From: Allolobophora icterica | Lineage: Eukaryota; Annelida; Clitellata; Crassiclitellata; Lumbricidae | Length of the DNA stretch: 64,000 nt | NCBI GenBank assembly: GCA_963556255.1 | Contig: OY744611.1 | Span: 37,703,306-37,767,305 of the forward strand | Direction: 5' to 3' | Shown: one piece after another, positions 1 through 12,587 of the stretch | Numbering within the stretch: position 1 is the first letter of the stretch | How the letters are laid out: every line of letters starts with the position of its first letter | Program-made: the position numbers and the translations under genes | The notes under the pieces: model-generated | What the model was told of the DNA's origin: nothing | Databases searched by the model: none | The model's input: the letters and a program-made list of their open reading frames with translations, nothing else

Positions 1-267
1 AATCCTAGAAGAATGTTATAGCAGAAGTAATTATTTTTTAAAATTTGTGTTGCTTTCCTATTTTTTATCAAAATTTCTATGCCATTCTTGCATATGTCAC
101 AGTTATAATGTAACAATAGTAGCCAAACATATGTATGGAACTTTTTGAATGTCTTTTGGAATGTGTACATTGCATGCATCATGGTTTAGTTTTCAGGAAC
201 AGTTTGGTTTCTTTCGTGGTCGAATGAATGGGACAAAACATCAGTTTTGAGTTTTTTCTGTTTTTAG

Positions 268-361
268 GCAGTTGGTGGGAACATAGTAACAGCCAGTCCT
301 ATTTCAGATCTAAACCCATTGTTTCTGTCAGCTGGATGCACGCTTATGGTGGAATCAGTTT
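268..361 (+). CDS. XDH: XDH-A exon 12, FAD domain
   Basis: 94 nt, acceptor tttttag, donor gtgagt, phase 0 in and 1 out. Encodes the FAD-domain motif [15 protein letters not shown] followed by LFLSAGCTL. First exon of copy A in the window; numbering follows copy B. Confidence 0.93.
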
Positions 362-1009
362 GTGAGTATAACCCAGGCCTAGCTCTAGCATTTGTAATAA
401 TGCCGCCACATGAACAATAAATGTACAACACAATTCTGACAATTATAAATATGGCTAGAGCTTATCTTATCTTATATGATTATTTATAAAGTGCCTGTCA
501 CAGCATAGACTATTCAGAGGCGCTCCCAGCATGTCAGCCCCGAGGGAAAAGAAAGGTCTTTAGGCAGCGGAGAGAAGAGGGCGAGATCCCAAGTAATATC
601 TTGCTACGGAGAGAGGGGGGCAGGTCATTCCATAGGGAAGGGCCAAGGATGGCAAAAGCACGATGCTGAGCCATCGAAGTCCTTGCGCGAGGGACAAGTA
701 GATCAAGGCGGTCAGCAGACCGAAGAGGGCGGGAAGAGAGAGCAGATAGAGGTTTACGCATTAGGTCACAGAGGTATTTAGGAGCTTTTCCCAGTTGAGT
801 CCTAGAGACCAGGAGAAGAACCTTGTATTGGATGCGGGAGGCAACAGGAAGCCAGTGAAGTACATCAGTCATAAAGGTAGTTATGTGAGAGAAGCGAGGA
901 AAACGGGCAATGAGCCTGGCAGCCGCGTTCAGAACAGACTGCAGAGATGAAAGGCGCGCTTAGGGAGCCCAGCAAACAATGAATTGCAATAGTCAATGCG
1001 GCATCAAAT

Positions 1010-1057
<48 letters not shown>

Positions 1058-4000
1058 ATATATATATATATATAATGTATATATATATACACCTGTTACA
1101 AGTACCGCTTTGTTTTTTTCTTTGAAGGTGCTGCAAACATGTTCAGTTACACAGATGCATTCTTATGTGGGACATAGTTGCCGATTAGTTGTGGAACATG
1201 GTTAAAATGCTTGCCTTGTTTCGTATCATATCTGGTAATTTATAAGACGTCTCTCGCAGTATGAACTGTTCAGAGGCACCCTCAGCAAAAGTACTTAAGT
1301 TGTTTGGTTGGTTTAGGTGGCAGACGTTCGCTGAAGATGGATCATGAATTCTTCGTGGGCTACAGGAAAACCAAGATCCAACCGAATGAGGTTCTCCTGT
1401 TTGTCGACATACCATTCACCAAAGAGGTTAGTTATATCTTTCAAATCTCACTCTCAGTCTTTTATTTCTCTAATTCTTTAATCAAATCCTTTTACCCGTG
1501 ATTGGTGGCTTCATGGTTATTTATGTAAGTGCTAGACTAACTGCTTCACACAGGCTGCACAACACAGCATTCATCAACCCAGCTGAGGTTTCAGCAGCTG
1601 CCGAGGCCCAAAAAGGAATGTAATTTTGGTTTTTTAAGTGGGAGCTGCCATCATCAGATGTAGTCTGTCACCTATAATTTGAAGCATGCTAGAATTTTAG
1701 CATGCTACCCATGATATTTGTAACACAGTTGAGGACTGCCTGAACTGTTTTGGTTCAGCAGACCTGCAGAGATAGTTAGAAGGCTTTATATAAAACTAAT
1801 GTCCAGCTACAGATACGTACATGCACTGCTCGAGGGCCACTAACTATCCTTCAAGCCTTCATAGGTTGTCCCAGTAAAGCTGTACAATGCCCTGATAAAC
1901 AGAGTGTTTTGCTTCACAAATGCTGAAGCATTTCAGCATTTGAAATCAGTTAACTGTGATGTCTGACCAGTTCATTCAGTATGTAATGGTCCTTGTGTGA
2001 AACTTTTCATTTAGAATCAAAACCAAATTCACTGCAATATATGTTCTGTTGATGTCATGCGTCATTACCGTATTTCATTTCCAGAACGAGTATTTTTGGG
2101 GTTACAAGCAGTCGCAGCGGAGAGAGGATGACATTGCGATCGTAAATGCTGGCATGAGAGTGTTGTTTGAAAAAGGCAGCACTGTGATCAAGGACATTGC
2201 ACTGAGCTATGGTGGGATGGCTCCGTTCACTGTCGTGGCAACCAAAACGGCCAAACAGCTCAAAGGACGGTATGCACCTGTTTATCATTTAACAAGAAAC
2301 ATGTTTCAGTTTCTTTTTGTGTGAACAGTTATACTACATAATCATAGTTGGCAGCAACCAAAAATTAGTTGTTACTTTTCCCTTGTTTGAAGATTTTATT
2401 TATTTATATATACATATATATGTAAATAGTTTTATTTTAGCAGTTTATATATACATGAGTAAGTATACAACCTATGCTAAGCAGGCCTAAAAGTTTTAAT
2501 GGTTCACACTCTACTTAACTTGGGATTCATCATTATTGTCTGACTATGAAGACTGATTGGTTACATACATGTATGTTATGATCGACGGCCAAATACCTTG
2601 TATGCCCTTCATTACAGATGCGAAAGCAATGTTAAAAGTCAACTCAGTTCTTGATTGATAGTGAAACCAAAAACTGCAACCAAATCGTCACCAAACTAAA
2701 AATGTTTCTGTATATTTGTCCGGTTATAAACATTTATTTCCATTTATTTACTTTAATGTTGCTTTTAGGAAATGGGAGGACGATTTGATTCCTGTTGCTA
2801 CTCAACTGTTGGCCGATGAGTTGCCCTTGGCGCCTGGTACTCCAGGAGGCATGGAAGCGTATCGTTGTAGTCTGACTATGAGCTTCTTCTACAAGTTCTA
2901 CTTGACTGTGCGCTGCAGTTTGCAACAGAAACTGGTGAGTGACTTAAAAGTTATTTTTCTGTGTGTGAAACTTCAGCAAGTGTTTCTTCTCATGTATCAT
3001 GTTGCTGTTTGGTAATGGCAGGCAGCGTAGTGTACCGGTAATGGAAATTTGATGGTTTGTATCGCATCAGTAGTAATAAGCTACTGCCGGGATAATATAT
3101 TTTCTTATTTGTCAGTGCAAATATGGGGCAATTTCAAGTGCTTTTCTACCTAAGTAAACACTGTATGTTTTTAAACAAGTTGTTGAACGCAGAATATTTT
3201 GTCTGTTGTTTTCTTTCTTTGATTTCTTCTTTGATCTCATCTGCTTCAGGCTTAGGTGATCTCCTGAATCCTGCATCAGATGTACAAGAGAGCAGAGAAT
3301 GTTGTGCTGAAGCATAACGATAAATTCTAGGTTAATCTGAGTTGTTGTAAAATGCACTGTTGGGTTGTTTAAGGTTTTCTGCAGGTATTCTTCAGAGCTG
3401 TCTGCTTAAGGCCTACATTTGTGACTAGTAAAAGCACAAAATTGCATTTCTGTTTTATATTTATCTTTCTATTTTATGGTTGATATTGTTTTTCTTTCAG
3501 CCTAAACTGCTGGAGGCCCCTGTACCTGAAACGTGCCTGAGTGCTACAAGGTTGTACCACCGAGAAGCAAGCCATGGTGTTCAGATGTTTGAAGATGCAC
3601 CACAAGGTCAGATTAAAGTCGACGCAGTGGGTCGGCCATTGCCGCACATGTCGGCACTGAAGCAAGTGACAGGAGAAGCACTTTTTGTTGATGACATGCC
3701 TGTTTCCAAAGGTTTGCTTAATCTAAACTCTGGTTAATGGGAACCTCATAATCATACTATTATTGTCTGCACTGATGCACTGCAGAGCTCTAAAAAGCCA
3801 AGTATAGATAAAGTAACATGAGGTTATTATTCATTTAATGCGTGCTTCTATCAACTTTAGTCCTCGGAGGTAACCAGTTTATTAGCAGGTATATGATAGA
3901 GATGAATCATTAATTAATGCATGGTTGAGTCAGGTTTTGTTCCTGGTCGAACTTTTGGAAGCATGCTAGTCTAGTCAAAGCTTGTGGTTTCTCTATCAGG

Positions 4001-4254
4001 CGCATAATAATGCACATGACACAGCCAATGGACACGAAACCCTGTATGCAAGTCTAATCAATTCCAGTACATGCTTTAAGACAGAGAAACAATGTTTAGA
4101 GGATAAGCATATGGAAACAGGAGGTTCGTAAGTATGAGTTTATCTCATGAACTGCGGCTTCCTGTGTTTCTGCTCGATCAGCATTATATTAGAGGTTGTG
4201 CAGTGGCCACGCTGATGAAATGTTGACCTTTCACTACCGCTAGAGTGGTTTGAA

Positions 4255-4303
<49 letters not shown>

Positions 4304-7300
4304 TTTTTTTTTTGCCCTGAGGTACTTCATTCCCTCAGGGACTTAGAGATTAAGTGTGCAATTTTTCTGGAACGGTTTATTATTATTATTATTATTATTA
4401 TTCGTTTATTGACACGTTGGCAAACCGCAATATGGTACATGAACAAGACTAAGTAAAGACTAGCTCGACAACCATAATCCACTGAAATTGAAAATCACGG
4501 TCATAAGGTGACAGTACTTGTAACTAGAAACTTCTTTCCTGCTGGTGCCTAATAGACAAGGCATCAACCGATGGCGCACCAAAACCAAGCCGTAGTCAGA
4601 TGAATATCCCGAAGATCAGTTCATAAGACAGGAGAGGCAGCCTATGGTGGATAAGCAACGTGAAAGAGGTAAATCGTATGTTGAGCAAGAAAATGACATA
4701 AGTGACTGAGCAGATGGGACAAACACAGGAAGAGAATTTTCGACATTGGACAAGCTGTGGAACTGTGCGTAACCTCGGAAGCCAAATAATAAGTACGAGT
4801 GCCTGCTTAACTCTTTAACGACGAGAGGGATTAGTTTTCCATACATGTTAGTGGACGCTCTTCATTAAAGTGTTAAATCCAACATCAAGAATTATGTTAT
4901 TGTTGCAGCAGTTACGGTTGTTGGATTAAAAATGTATTGTTGAACCGCCCATACCTCTGAACTCTGTATTTGAGGCCCAGTATTCCTGAAAACATGCATC
5001 AAGCCTTGCCTTTTTGGGGATGTTAGTTGGCTGAGGTGCAGACAAGAGAACAGCAATTGAGTATTCTTTCCCTACATGCTGCATGGTTGTGTGCAAACTG
5101 AGAAAGTCAAGCAATCACTGAATATCAAACCCTAGCGGCAGTGGAGGAAACTTGGAGAGTGCTGCTTTAATACATGCATGACTTTTAACCTTTATCAGTT
5201 TTCTTTTAACGATATTACAGATCCGACATATGAGAAATGGTATGGCTTGTTTTTCCAGGCGAGTACTATCTGTCGCTTGTCGTTAGTACGAAGGCACATG
5301 CTAAGATTCTGAGCGTTGATCCTTCGGAAGCCTTACGTATGCCAGGTGTTGTGGACTACGTTTCGTGGAAAGATATACCAGCACAAAACAAGGCTGGAAC
5401 TATAATCAGCGATGAAAAAGTCTTTGCAGTGGATATGGTAGGTTATGGACTGTTGCTGTCAGATTTGTGTAAAAGCATTGAAGCCTTGTCGGATCAAAGT
5501 TCTGCCATCTGAAATAGAGTTGTAAGGCTAATGTAAAATTGGTGCAAATCCAATTAGCAGATAGTCTCGAATTTACATTTTGTGGAAATTATCGAAATAA
5601 TCTGATTTGTTTGTACAGAAAGTTGTAACTGCTTGTTTGAATTTGGAATTCAGAAGCAGATAACTTCGCGTTTATATTTCGTGGAAATTATTGAAATCAT
5701 CTGATCTCTTTCTACATGAAATTATAACTGCTTGTGGGAATTTGTAATTCATGAAAACTAGATGATGTTGAAAACAGGTCACATCTCAGGGTATGGTCAT
5801 CGGAGCAGTGTTGGCGGATAATCAGGTTCATGCTCAGAGAGCAGCTAAGGCTGTTAAAGTGGAATACGAAGAACTGAAGCCAATCATAACAATTGAGGTG
5901 AGTAGAATTTCGAGATCAGCTCCGGAAGTGGTGCATTGTTGCATACACCAATTCCAGTCCATTGTTACAAAATACTTTGATAGTGGGAAATGATGACAAC
6001 ATGGTTCTGTACTTTACTTTCATACTTTAACATGCATAACTGACAGCATGTCATTAGCTTCTGTTCCAAAAAATTTTGTAAATATAGGTAGTGCATGAAT
6101 TAAGGAAAATTTTGTGGTTTTTATCAGGTGCTGTATTAGAGCATGGCCACATTATGTAATGGTAGAAACTGAGCAGCAATGACCTTGTGGTTTTTATTTA
6201 ACCGTCCACGTCATCTACATTTTATGAAGCTGAGAACCTGTCAGTAGCTTGTTGACTTGACTGTTTTCTGCATGCCTTGAAGTGAGGGGATGTTTGAGAA
6301 ATGTGACGAGGGGAATGATTAAGGAATGTGTTTTGCAGGAAGCAATTGCAGCAGGTTCTTACTTAACGCCTCCAAAGACGGTCCAGTCTGGTGATGTGGT
6401 GGCAGCAATGTCCAAGGCAGAACGCGTCTTGGAAGGCGAGGTCCGAATGGGTGGCCAGGAACATTTCTACTTGGAAACGCAAGCCACCCTGGTTGTTCCA
6501 AAAGATGGGGATGGTGAAATGGAAATCTTCTGTTCCTGTCAAGACCCTGCTTATATACAGGTAAGTGAAGCAGCAGACTGAACTGGTTCTCTTTTGGCTT
6601 ATTAAGATAAGTTTGGTTTCTTGACATGTAGTGTTCTCAGTTTGACTCAGTGGCTGACTGGTTAGAGCGCTTAGCCTGTGAAGTCGAGAGTATGGGTTCA
6701 GGTCTCTATAGAGGCAGTCACTGTATTGGAACCTTGAGTAAGTCCTTTATGAGCAGTTGTTCAGCACTATCGGTGGTGCTCTGGCGTATGGTCATGTGTG
6801 CACTGCTGATCTTTGGAAGGAGAACTATAGCATGAACAGTTGTATTGTATTGTATTGTATCTAAACATTTATATGTATATAAAGTTATAAATTTATATTC
6901 ATATATATACAGAAATTATTCTAAAGATTTGAATAAATTTATTATTTCAAATGTTTCAAAATTGTCACGTTTATAATGTGATTATTAATGTTGTATTATT
7001 ACTATTCAGTGAGTATGCGTGTTGTGGTTTTATCACTTTTGACATATGAAAAAGAAATGTAGCCAAAAGCAGGGCCAAATTTGGAAATTTAAGGGATCTG
7101 GAGATGATATATATATATCTGGAGATCTGGAGATAATATATATATATATATATATATATACAATATATATATAAAGAATATGGAGAGCATTGTGTGATAT
7201 TGAATTACACTGCAGGTATTAGTTGTTGATGTTCTGTGAGTCTTGAACTCATAGTGGAGACGTTTGATTTTTCTGCAGAGAGCAGTGGCCACTGTTCTTG

Positions 7301-10300
7301 GCATTGACTGCAACAAGATTGTAAGCCGTGTCAAGCGTTTGGGTAAGTTCGGTTTCACCAAATTTCCATTTTATTTTTTGACAAACCGAGCTCTAAATTT
7401 GTAGAAAAGTGTGTACCGGTAGTTAAGGCTGATACGGTAATTCTGATTACTGTAATTTATAGGCAGGTTGCTGTTATTTAAAAAATTCAATAAATTTACA
7501 TGTAATATGAATAAAATACTGGTATTGCTATTTTGCTTTTGACTTTCTCTTACTAATCTTTTATGTTTTGATGTTTCCAGGTGGTGGCTTTGGTGGCAAA
7601 GAGAGTCGCTTTGCGTTATTGGCCATCCCAGTTGCAGTTGCCGCTTACAAGTACAGAAATTATTCTAAAGATTTTAATAAATTTATTATTTCAAATGTTT
7701 CAAAATTGTGACATTTATAATGTGATCTAATCCTGATTCAACACACTTAGTGTTATATTGGGGAGGGGGGATAGAGTAGTGGTAACTCATGGCCAGGAGA
7801 GCATAAGGTACGCGGTTCGACTCCCGTAACCCCCCTCTAGGGCGACGCCTTGCATGACTGCCAAACCGTGTGTTAATTAAGATATTGATTGTACTTTCAT
7901 GTTTCAATGTAATCTTACTGCATCTGTCGGTTTGAAATAATAAAGAATATAATTATTATTAATAATATCTGATGCAAATTATGGGTATTAGATTACCAGC
8001 ATACAGCAGTAACTCATTATTATGCTGTCTTGGAGGTCATATCATGAACCACCTTATAATGAGGTCGTGTTATAAAGAGCTTGGTTTCTACAGGCAAATT
8101 AATTGTGGGATCCATGTACTCAACTGTGTTATATAAGAATTTATGTTATAATGAAACATGTTTAACAAGGCTCTGGTGTATTATGCATGATGAAGTATTG
8201 CATTTAACGTATGGTAACTGGGCGTAATGTGCAGTTCAACTATTAGCCCTACAGTATTTGTATGGTAAAGTAAGGTAATGCTCACTTTGTGCAAGCCTTT
8301 GTCAACAACAGTCCTCAAAGACTTGGAGTAATAGTACACATTGTTGTTTATTGTCATGTTTTTTAGACACAATCGTGCGGTACGCTGTATGCTTGACCGA
8401 GATGAGGACATGGTGATCACGGGTACAAGGCATCCATATCTCGTCAAGTATAAGGTTGACTTTCTTTACTTGCTGTGTAGGAGCGTTTAAGGCGGAAGAG
8501 TTCTAATTTTCTGAGGAAGATTGTTCTAGAAGGAAGGTCCAATACACGAGAAAGTATGGTGTGCCCAGGTTGTTGTATGATGGTGTAGTTTATGATAAAC
8601 ACATGTAGCATAATGTTTTATGTTATGTATTCAGAATTTGTTTAATGCCTGAAATTGTTGATATTACATAGCTCTTGCTGGGGTCCATGCATTCACAAAG
8701 CTGTGAAAATCAATATTTATTCCAATAGGTTGCCAATGTGTCACTCCATCATTGAATATGTATGTCATTTCTTAGTCGAAGTGTTATTTCTAGGTTGGTG
8801 TTACTAGCCACGGAAAGATCCAGGCACTGGAGGTTGACTTCTACCAGAATAGCGGCTACTCCCTTGACTTATCAATGACTGTAAGTTCTGCATATTGATA
8901 ACCACACTAATTGTCAGTTTATCTTGCATGGATTTTCTAGCTCTTAAAAGATGCATGTAACAACAGTGACGATGAACATGATGATGATGATGGATTGAAG
9001 AAGAAACATATTTATTCTGTAACATTTATAGTTACAGCATAAATATTTATGGTGAATATATGTATCAGATTTTATCTTTGAAATATCGCAATAATAAGTT
9101 AAGTTTGGCAACCGTTGTATCTTAATAATAAAGTTTAGCTTCTAACAAACAGAGGATGACTTGCTCTGATGTTTTACCATAGGTGATGGATAAGTCGCTG
9201 CTTCATATTGACAATGCCTACAAAATTCCACACATTCGAGTAACTGGACATTTGTGTCGGACAAATACTCCGTCAAATACGGCCTTCAGAGGATTCGGAG
9301 CTCCACAAGCAATGTTTACCTGTGAGACAATCATTGACCGAATTGCTAAGACTCTCGAAATCTGTCCAATGAAGGTATAAACTATATAGGAGAAATTTGA
9401 AAGTAAACTTATCAAAAGAATGCCTAAATGGTGCCTCAAATGTTCTGTATGCCATCAGTATCAGTAAATATGTCGGTATATTTCGTTTGGTAATGCTAAT
9501 CTTATTTGATCTAAAATCATTTATTCAAGTGGATGTCATCAATTGCACAAGACTAGAGTCAATATACACACCAGATGTATGCCAATGTGTGTTGCAAGTC
9601 TTGTCATTTGTGGTCTTGTGGAGGAAGGTAGAAGCCTGGTGCAACAGGTAATAGGACGATTGGGAACAGTGGCTGAGTGGTTATGGGGCACAGTGGCTGA
9701 GTGGTTATGGGGCACAGTAGCTTCTTATCTCTTATCTTATCTGAACATTTATAAAGCGCTTCTCTCAGCAGGGCTATACAGAAGCGCTCTCAACGTGACA
9801 GGCCCGTAAACAAGTAAGTCTTTAGGCGGTGAAGAGAAGCAGGTGTGATCCCCTCTAGAATCCTACTACGGACTGCAGGGGGAAGGTCATTCCATAGTGA
9901 CGGACCCACTACAGCGAAGCCCCGATACTGGATCAGGGAAGTCCGCGATCGAGGGACAAAGAGATCAAGTCGGACGGAGGAACGAAGAGGACGAGATGAG
10001 CGGGCAGAGAGTGGTTTACACATCAAATCACAGAGATATTTAGGCACTAGACCCTGCTGGGACTTAGTTACTAAGAGCAAGACCTTAAATCTGATCCTAG
10101 ATGCTACAGGAAGCCAATGAAGTTCATTGGTCATGTATGTTGAGATATGCGAGTAACGCGGGAGACGCTGAGTGGTTACGGAGCACAGTACTGAGGTGTT
10201 AGAGCGCTCAACTTGTAATGTGAAGAGTACAGGTTTGGGGTTACCAGTTGTTTAGTGTCCTTGAACAGTTCATACAAACTTGGCAGATTACAAAGTATCT

Positions 10301-12530
10301 GTTAAATAAGTAAGCATTTAGTGGATTCTGAGGTTATGGGGAAGTTCTGTTTAATTTGTTAAGGTTCGTGAGTTGAATATGTACAAGGAAGGGGATGTAA
10401 CATTCTACAATGAAACACTTGTAAACTTCACGCTACCAAGATGTTGGAATGATGTGATTAAGCAAAGCGACTATGAAAACAGGAGAAGACAAGTTGAAGA
10501 CTTTAACAGGTAACTCAATTTTCTGCTGCCAGATTTGAAAGTTTTGGCAATTTCACTTAAGTTGCATGTTTAAGGTCTTTTCAATTTTAGAGGAGTTCCA
10601 AATTCTGTTCTCAGCACTTTTGCAATTTTTCTTTTTTGGAAGGAAAATAACTGTTTTGAAACGGCAAAGGAGCATTTTCCAAAGAGCTTACATATTTTAA
10701 AATAAAAAAAAACATGAAAGGCATTCTGTTTGATTGTGGGTTTTGTGTTGTCTAGTTTAGTGCACCTGTGAGGAGTTTCTGTTGAAACGTCCTATACAAA
10801 TTCATGATTACGATCAAAATTGCAATAGCAACATGTGAAATTTTAAGTGTTTTTATTATAATTGCGTTTTAAAAGTTCTCAGAGCAGATAGAAAAATAAG
10901 AATGGATTAATACTTAAAACATTTATGTTAAATGCTTGATTATTTTGCAGTAAGAATCGTTGGTTGAAACGTGGAATAAGTGTCATTCCAGTCAAGTATG
11001 GCCTTAGTTTTGGATTTCTTGCCCTCAACAAGGTTTGCTTGTGTTTATGCTTGTAGATCCAAAGATTATTTTAACATTTTTTTGTCATAGCCATTGTTAG
11101 CTCTTCTTGGCTAGTTGTGCCAGTGAACAAGCTGGACTCCTGATGTGGCTTTTGTGTGGTGCTGAAATATATTTAGGAGATTTACATTACATTGTAGTGT
11201 TTCATGAATGCTCTAGCACCTTCAGGTCATTTTTATTATTGACTCCTTTTCTAAGGTTCTAGTAAATATAAATTATTATAAAGTCGTGCATATTTGTCTG
11301 GATGTCCTAAGTTAGAGCCAGGTCAGATTACCCTTAGGTTAACCAAAAATTTTTTTTTTGTGACATGGGTGCTCGTAAAGCGTGGAAGAAAAGATTCAGG
11401 ATAAAATTTTCAACACAGTTTTCGATTGAGTGACCAGTGAAGCTGGCAACTGAAGTTTATTTGTTGCTGTCTGTGATTGTTTTTCGGATGAGTTGCACCA
11501 CAATTTAAATACACTTCGTTTTCATACAATTCCTTGAAATTGTTGAATTCTGCCAATGGCAGGAGACGTGCATGCTGCATGTATTGAAGTAGTAACTAGC
11601 TCAGAGGTCCTCTTTATGTTTTCTGTGCATTTCATCACTTAAATATTGTCTTCATGTTACTGCCTTACTATAAAAATTGGCAGGTTAATACAAGTAATAA
11701 GCATGTTAATAAAATGGTTCTGTGGAAAAACATCATTGGAACATGTTCAATTTTACAGGTGGTGAAATGTTTAACATAAATATCAGACATAGTTTCTCAA
11801 ATATCTGGGTAAATGACCTGACTGCAGCTTACTATTAGTGCGCGGCCCATAGGCGTAATTTGTGGAGGAGGGGTACCCGTATCCCCACTTTTTAAAACAA
11901 TGCTAGTGAATATTTTATTATTGTGCCTTCCCAGAGATGGTCTCCATGCGAACAGTGAAAGTGGAGAAGAAATTGGTACCCCCCCACTTTTTAGACCAAA
12001 GTGTGCCACTGGTTGATGCTCTTTCCATTGGACACCAGCACCACAGAAGTTGCTAACTGATAATGCCAATAAATAGGTGCCGCATGGGTTTAAATGACAC
12101 AAAAGGCATTTAATAGAATTTGTAAAGGAATGGTATATTTAGGTAGGAAAGCCAGGTGCTTTAAAAGATTTTGTGGGTAAGCTGGATAGAAGTGTTTAGG
12201 TTGTGTGTATGTGTCATCATGTCTATGCATATCTTTGCATTAGAATATTATAATTTTGATTGAAGTAACTTGTTTGGCTTGTGTAGGGTTCTGCCCTCGT
12301 TCACATATACTTGGATGGCTCTGTGCTTCTCTCATTTGGTTCAGTAGAAATGGGCCAAGGACTAAACACAAAAATGATTCAGGTTTGCTTTGAATTTTCT
12401 TTCTTTCAGTATAATATTTATATATTCATTCATTGCAAGATATTATATAGCGCCCGTTCAAGGTATCTACTCAGGAGTGTTCCCTCAGAAGACAGTGTGT
12501 GTATATATATGTATCTATATGTGTATATTT

Positions 12531-12587
<57 letters not shown>

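Noticed and set aside
1550..1625. Short open phrase with apparent coding quality between XDH-A exons 13 and 14
   Set aside because: It does not match XDH, has no supported splice sites in phase, and exons 13 and 14 join in frame without it.
7756..7830. Possible functional tRNA gene
   Set aside because: A and B boxes are present but the cloverleaf arms do not pair well and the sequence continues into a repeated body, so it is a SINE head.
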